42,954 nucleotides of DNA, from the NCBI GenBank assembly GCA_004335835.1, contig RWJK01000897.1:7866-50819 (forward strand), given 5' to 3'. Shown here in pieces: positions 38,929 to 42,954 of this stretch (position 1 is the stretch's first letter; the number at the start of each line of letters is the position of its first letter). The stretch comes from Scenedesmus sp. ARA3. Lineage: Eukaryota; Chlorophyta; Chlorophyceae; Sphaeropleales; Scenedesmaceae. The position numbers were made by a program, and so were the translations under genes. The notes under the pieces are model-generated. The model searched no databases and was not told the DNA's origin. It saw nothing but the letters and a program-made list of their open reading frames with translations.

Positions 38929-39609
38929 TCAAGCGCGCCATGCCTCCCAAGATGAGGCAAGCGACGCCCCAGCCTGCTGCTGCTGCTGCTGCTGTTGAAC
39001 AACACGTTCCATGCCTTGCAGCTGCGCAATGGCATCCTGCAGCTGCTGCAGCTCCGCTGACACAGCTTGGAACTGCTGCAGCAGCACACCGGAGCGCTGC
39101 ACCTGAGCAGCCTGCACTGCTGCTGCTGCTGCTGCTGCTGCAGGTGCTGCTGCCGGCACTGCCGCAGCAGCAGCAGCAGGCTGCAGCATGGCGTGCATGA
39201 TCTCCATCTCAATCATTGCCTCAAGCTTGGAGAGGCTCTCCTCATCGCTGTAATCCATATTGCTGTAATCAAAGTTGAGGCTGCCTGCTGCAGGCTGCGC
39301 TGCTGCTGCTGCTGCTGCTGCTGCTGCAGGCTGCGCTGCTGCTGCTGCTGTGGTTGCAGGAGGCTGCAGCAGTTCCTTTTGAAGCTCATTCCACAGCAGC
39401 AACTGATCAACGCTGACGGCGTGCTGCATCTCCATCTGCTGAGGCATTGCACCCGCTGCAGCTGGCGCTGCTGCCGCTGCTGCTGCTGCGGTGTCTGCGG
39501 AGCAGCAGCAGCCAGCAGCAGCAGCCACTCTACCAGCTGGCAATGCATATGCGAAGCAGCCTTTGTCTGCTTGCGGCATCTCTATCTGCTGATGCATTGC
39601 ATTCGCCCC

Positions 39610-39642
<33 letters not shown>

Positions 39643-40054
39643 CAGTGCGTCTGTGAGGCTGTCGCTGCTGCAGTCGCTGCAGCTGCCGGCGCAAGGCGAG
39701 CACGGGTGCGCTGCTGCTGCTGCTGCTGACGGCCTGCCGCGCTGCTGCTGCTGCTGCCGAGCCGCGCAGGCTGCATGGTTCAGTCGGCGCTTGTGAAGGC
39801 CTAGTCGGCAGCTGCGCTTGGTGCCTGCAAAAGCTTCCAGTCGCTCCAGCTTGCCACACTGCAAGGCATTAACAAAGCAAAGGTTTTTACAACATTATAA
39901 TTTGTAAAAACCTAGAAAGACGCATGTCGAAGGCAGCTGCACTTGGTGCTTCCAGTCGTTCCAGCTTGCCACACTGCAAGGCACGACATAGCTAACATGT
40001 TGTGTGCAACATGAGAAAGATGCATGTTGAAGGCAGCTGCGCTTGGTGCTTCCA

Positions 40055-40092
<38 letters not shown>

Positions 40093-40175
40093 TAGACGAT
40101 TTCAGCACGCTCACCTGCTGGCAAAAGCGGAAGAGCCCCTCAGCGTCACACAGCTGCACTGCCTCTGCCCTGAGG

Positions 40176-40207
<32 letters not shown>

Positions 40208-40363
40208 ATTGAATCAGCACGCTCACCTGCTGGCAAAAGCGGAAGAGCCCCTCAGTGTCACACAGCTGCACTGCCTCTGCCTTGAGGTGCTCTGGGCACA
40301 GCCGCTTCTTTGAGTGGTAACGCCTGCCGTAGGCAGTGAGGTCAAAGCTGCAGCCCACAACCT

Positions 40364-40396
<33 letters not shown>

Positions 40397-40460
40397 CACA
40401 ATGAGTTAACAGTATGCGGCGGCAGTGGGCAGTGAGGTCAAAGCTGCAGCCCACCACCTA

Positions 40461-40491
<31 letters not shown>

Positions 40492-40910
40492 GCACAGTGA
40501 GCTTCCCGTATGTGGCGGCAGTGGGCAGTGAGGTCAAAGCTGCAGCCCACCACCTGCAGCAGCAGCAGCAGCAGCAGCGCAAAGTGAGCTTCCAGTGTGT
40601 GGCGTGCGACCGCCCAGGTTCCAGCCACACACCACCGGCAGCAGCAGCAGCAGCAGCAGGACCCACAGGACAGTTGCCACTGTGCAGCAGCAGAGGAAGA
40701 GAGGGCCGGCCAGCCCCCCAGAGGACGATGCTCTGGCCGGCTGCTGATGATCGATGGAATTATGTTTGAAGTTTGGCATCGATGATTGCTTCAGCATGCG
40801 CTGCCGGCAATCGCAGGAGCCGGGGTGCTGCTAGTGTTGGGCACGTGCTGCTGCTGCAATGCTGGGCGTACCTGGCAGCGCTTTGACCCTCCCCTTGATG
40901 CGTCTTCCAT
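38929..40910 (-). CDS. SBP-box transcription factor
   Basis: DNA-binding plant/algal regulator of the SQUAMOSA-promoter-binding family; members typically bind GTAC cores. Minus-strand exons 40910-40872, 40361-40227, 39858-38929 give 367 residues. The ATG at 40910 has an in-frame TGA just upstream. The SBP domain occupies about residues 12-86: Cys12, Cys17, Cys35 and His38 form the first zinc site (RCQ joined to VVGCSFDL, then KKRLCPEH). Cys56, Cys59 and Cys75 (RFCQQ, CGK, KRSC) fit the second, but the usual His is Glu63 (CGKLE instead of CSRFH). A basic stretch KRSCRLGLHKRR can serve as nuclear signal. The remainder is an Ala/Gln-rich tail with several poly-Ala blocks and an acidic patch (DYSNMDYSDEESLSKLE). 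An intron splits the two zinc sites between CQQ and CGK. The first exon codes for only 13 residues. Confidence 0.88.
39937..40056 (-). repeat. Two decoy copies of the start of SBP exon 3
   Basis: One copy (upper end 39973, 115 bp from the authentic 39858) keeps the cttgcag acceptor and reads CGKLERLEAPSAAA, so it lacks ten bases found in the exon and shifts frame. A second, shorter fragment near 40030-40056 has its acceptor replaced by the CTG tract at 40059-40090. Confidence 0.8.
40115..40176 (-). repeat. Decoy copy of the end of SBP exon 2
   Basis: Repeats AEAVQLCDAEGLFRFCQQ with an intact gtgagc donor, 112 bp downstream of the authentic exon end at 40227, preceded by its own CTG tract (40177-40203). 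Confidence 0.9.
40364..40580 (-). repeat. Two decoy copies of the start of SBP exon 2 (96-bp period)
   Basis: VVGCSFDLTA with its acceptor and a CAG/CTG tract has upper ends at 40361 (authentic), 40457 and 40553, a step of exactly 96 bp. The two upstream copies read VVGCSFDLTAHCR and then leave the coding sequence. Both keep an AG acceptor (ctgtag, ctgcag). Confidence 0.9.
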
Positions 40911-42102
40911 TGCTGATATTCAATTTTGACTCTGGGCTAGTCCTTGTCGGCTGCAGGACGCGCAGCGCGCAGAAGTGAAGCAGACACCGCAGCTGAGGGC
41001 TTGATGGTCACATGAGCATCACATGCGGCGGACTTTTCCATCAATTTCAACATACTCATATTAATGCATGTCCGGCGCTGTGTTCAGACTGGGTGCTGCT
41101 GTTTATAAAAGACACGCACTGAAAGCGCAGTGTGGAGGAAAACAGTGGTGAGATGGCTGGTTGAGCGCTTCAATAGTACACCATAGGCACTTACTGTTTT
41201 GAACGTTCGAAAAAGTGGATGATCGCTTGCGCCTGTGGGTGTTTCAAGCTCCTATGCCAAGAAACACGCATGCGAAGTCTATTGCAACTCTCCAATGAAA
41301 GGTAAATAATCAAAAAGGCACGCGGAAACCACTACACATGCAGACACGAACAGGGTACACTCCAGTAGAGTCACTTCTAACAAGCCCGGCACCCTGTTTG
41401 GGTTGTCTTACACTGTATTGTCTCGCACCAAAAGCGCTTGTAAGGCATTCAAAATCCGTAAAAGTAAATAACCGACTGAGCTATGGGGATACGAGTGCAT
41501 GCTTGCTGCTGGCAAATCGCGTAGTTGGGTAGTTGACATAATGGCGATCCCAGTGGAGCCTTGTAGCAGGATATTTTCCCCCCCAGGATGTTTCAGTTAA
41601 TATTTAAGGACGGTTAGGATGCATTTGACTGCGGAACATGCCACATTTCAGCGCTCAAAGAACTCGAAGTTCCTGCGGAACTCTGCTCCGGGAACCTTTC
41701 TCAGACCCGCTTTGACGATGCCGTGCGCGGCGCTGGTGCGGAACCACTTGAGATAATTTAATTTGTTGTTTTCGTTCTTTTTCGAGCCTTTGGGCAAGCA
41801 ACGCCCACCAGCTGTCACCCCTACAGCACCGAGTGCACTAGTTCCTCGACGGTCATAGGACTAGCAGTGATAGAAGTTGTCACCCTAACACTCCGTGGGT
41901 GATAGGACCCCAACTCGCACAACGCTCGCCTGCTCACACCAGTGACACCGATTACTGCCCCTTATCTACTGAATACGCGCTTTTCCTTCCGTTTGATCCG
42001 CTCGAAATGTTTTGCAACATCAAGAATGTGTAAGCGAATGATTATGGCCCTGAAATGCTGAGCTGCGGTCACCGTGCGGTTGTGCAGTAATACTGCAGCA
42101 GT
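40911..42102. other. Region between SBP gene and the right-end gene
   Basis: No coding sequence is recognised. It should hold divergent promoters for the SBP gene (leftwards) and the gene at 42103 (rightwards). A plus-strand tttataaaag at 41101-41110 looks like a TATA box, but the nearest ATG (41153) opens only a three-codon frame. Codon-like bias and CAG tracts are absent here, unlike the rest of the window. Confidence 0.4.
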
Positions 42103-42376
42103 ATGGACCCGTTGGATTTCCATTTAAGGGATGCTGCGGCCGCTGCTAATGCGTATAGCGAGCAACATAGGTACAGGGGTAGCAATAGGGTGCCTGCATG
42201 CCCTGCAGCAGCCAACAGAGGTCGTGAACGCAGCAGGCCAGCAGAAAACACCAGCCGCAGGAGGGCTTCCAGCGAACCAGCAGCTGCAAGGCCTCGCCAG
42301 GCTCGTAGAACAGACAACAGCTCTTATGGCCCACATGCATCAGACGATCTACCGCAGCAGGAACAGGATGGCCCTG

Positions 42377-42409
<33 letters not shown>

Positions 42410-42954
42410 GGCAGCAGCAGCAGCAGGAGCAAGAGCAGAGGTTTGCGCAGCAGCTCAGGGAAGCTGAAGAACTGGCACAGGGGTACTGGGCTGATGCAGG
42501 GTCCCCCGGGGCAGAGGTGCCGCCGTCTGAATGGCGCCAGCGCGTGCAGACTGACCACCAGCAGTGGAGGCAGCAAGCAGGGTCCATTTGCTGCGCAGTG
42601 CTGCAGCAGCAGGCTGGGCCAGATGATGCAGCGCGGTGTGAGGGCTGTGGCACCAACCAAGGCACAATCAGGCAAGTATCTGGGTGATGTGTTACAGGCT
42701 CATGGCCTGCTGTGCAGTGCACGGTGCGCCAGTGGTGCTGGTGCTGCGTTCATGCACAGTTGAACCTCGCCTTGCTTTGTTTTATTGCAGGTGCATGACC
42801 TGCTGCCCTTCTCAAGGGCCCACATTGATGTGCAGCGGCTGCGACAGTCAGATGCACCGGTATGCCCACCTGCACCAACGGCAGCAGTATGTTGGGCACT
42901 GGCAAGACCTGCCTCTGGTGGCTGAACCAGGTGATGTTTCCTGTTGCTGCGCTG
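42103..42954 (+). CDS. Gln-rich protein with Cys/His cluster, possibly KDZ-transposon-derived; 3' end outside window
   Basis: First exon 42103-42671; second exon from 42791 to at least about 42930. The intron has a GC donor (ATCAG followed by gcaagt) and AG acceptor, and joining restores CxxC spacing. Residues 1-60 are Arg/Ala-rich, followed by a poly-Gln block near residues 94-115 and a charged region. A cysteine cluster follows: RCEGCGTNQGTIR, CMTCC, LMCSGCDSQMHRYAHLH, then YVGHWQDLP. This pattern of paired CxxC knuckles ending in a His-rich HxxxxH stretch resembles the CxC cluster in front of Kyakuja-Dileera-Zisupton (KDZ) transposases; that is from memory of the family and not proven. If the intron is retained, translation stops at 42687 after IRQVSG. 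The transposase core would lie beyond the window. Confidence 0.5.

Noticed and set aside
40425..40769. Plus-strand frame with repeated EVKAAAHHLQQQQQQ
   Set aside because: It is the antisense of the three 96-bp copies of SBP exon 2 start plus CAG tracts; the SBP coding strand is minus.
41101..41160. TATA-like tttataaaag followed by ATG as a small gene
   Set aside because: The ATG opens only three codons, and no conserved frame or RNA structure follows.

Overview
The window looks like nuclear DNA of a green alga, probably a chlorophycean of the Scenedesmus/Chlamydomonas type. Genes are split by many short GT-AG introns. CAG/CTG triplets are everywhere, giving Ala, Gln and Ser runs in proteins and microsatellites in introns. 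The gene content includes an SBP-box transcription factor, an ATD-less glutamate-receptor-like channel pair and a plant-type PP2C. The exact organism is inference; no marker gene is present.

Layout: 1-2503 no supported gene; 2504-5899 (-) PP2C protein phosphatase, 4 exons; 6934-13212 (-) malic enzyme, 9 exons; 13213-14249 divergent intergenic region with a perfect 21-bp hairpin; 14250-20202 (+) GLR-like ion channel copy 1, 12 exons; 22895-29798 (+) GLR-like channel copy 2, 12 exons with the same intron phases; 29799-38928 gene-poor and rich in minisatellites; 38929-40910 (-) SBP-box transcription factor, 3 exons; 40911-42102 no gene seen; 42103 to the end (+) a 5' partial gene with a Gln-rich N-terminus and a Cys/His cluster, possibly from a KDZ-type transposon. 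Exon models were built by hand from splice signals, reading phase and family conservation. Every junction quoted keeps phase.

The outstanding feature is shared by all five complete genes. Most long introns carry one to four tandem extra copies of the edge of a neighbouring exon: either acceptor plus the first part of an exon, lying upstream of it, or the last part of an exon plus donor, lying downstream. Periods are often exact (203 bp x3 in malic enzyme, 122 bp x3 and x2 in the two GLR genes, 96 bp x3 in SBP, 103 bp x8 in GLR1). Some copies keep usable splice sites; others have lost them or gained stops. One copy type (122 bp) is shared by both GLR paralogues. The genes therefore sit among decoy exons produced by tandem duplication across exon-intron borders. 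This is the observation most worth following.

The genes are not an obvious pathway. PP2C phosphatase and GLR channels are both signalling proteins, malic enzyme is central carbon metabolism, and SBP is a transcription factor. Malic enzyme and GLR1 are divergent and could share promoter sequence.
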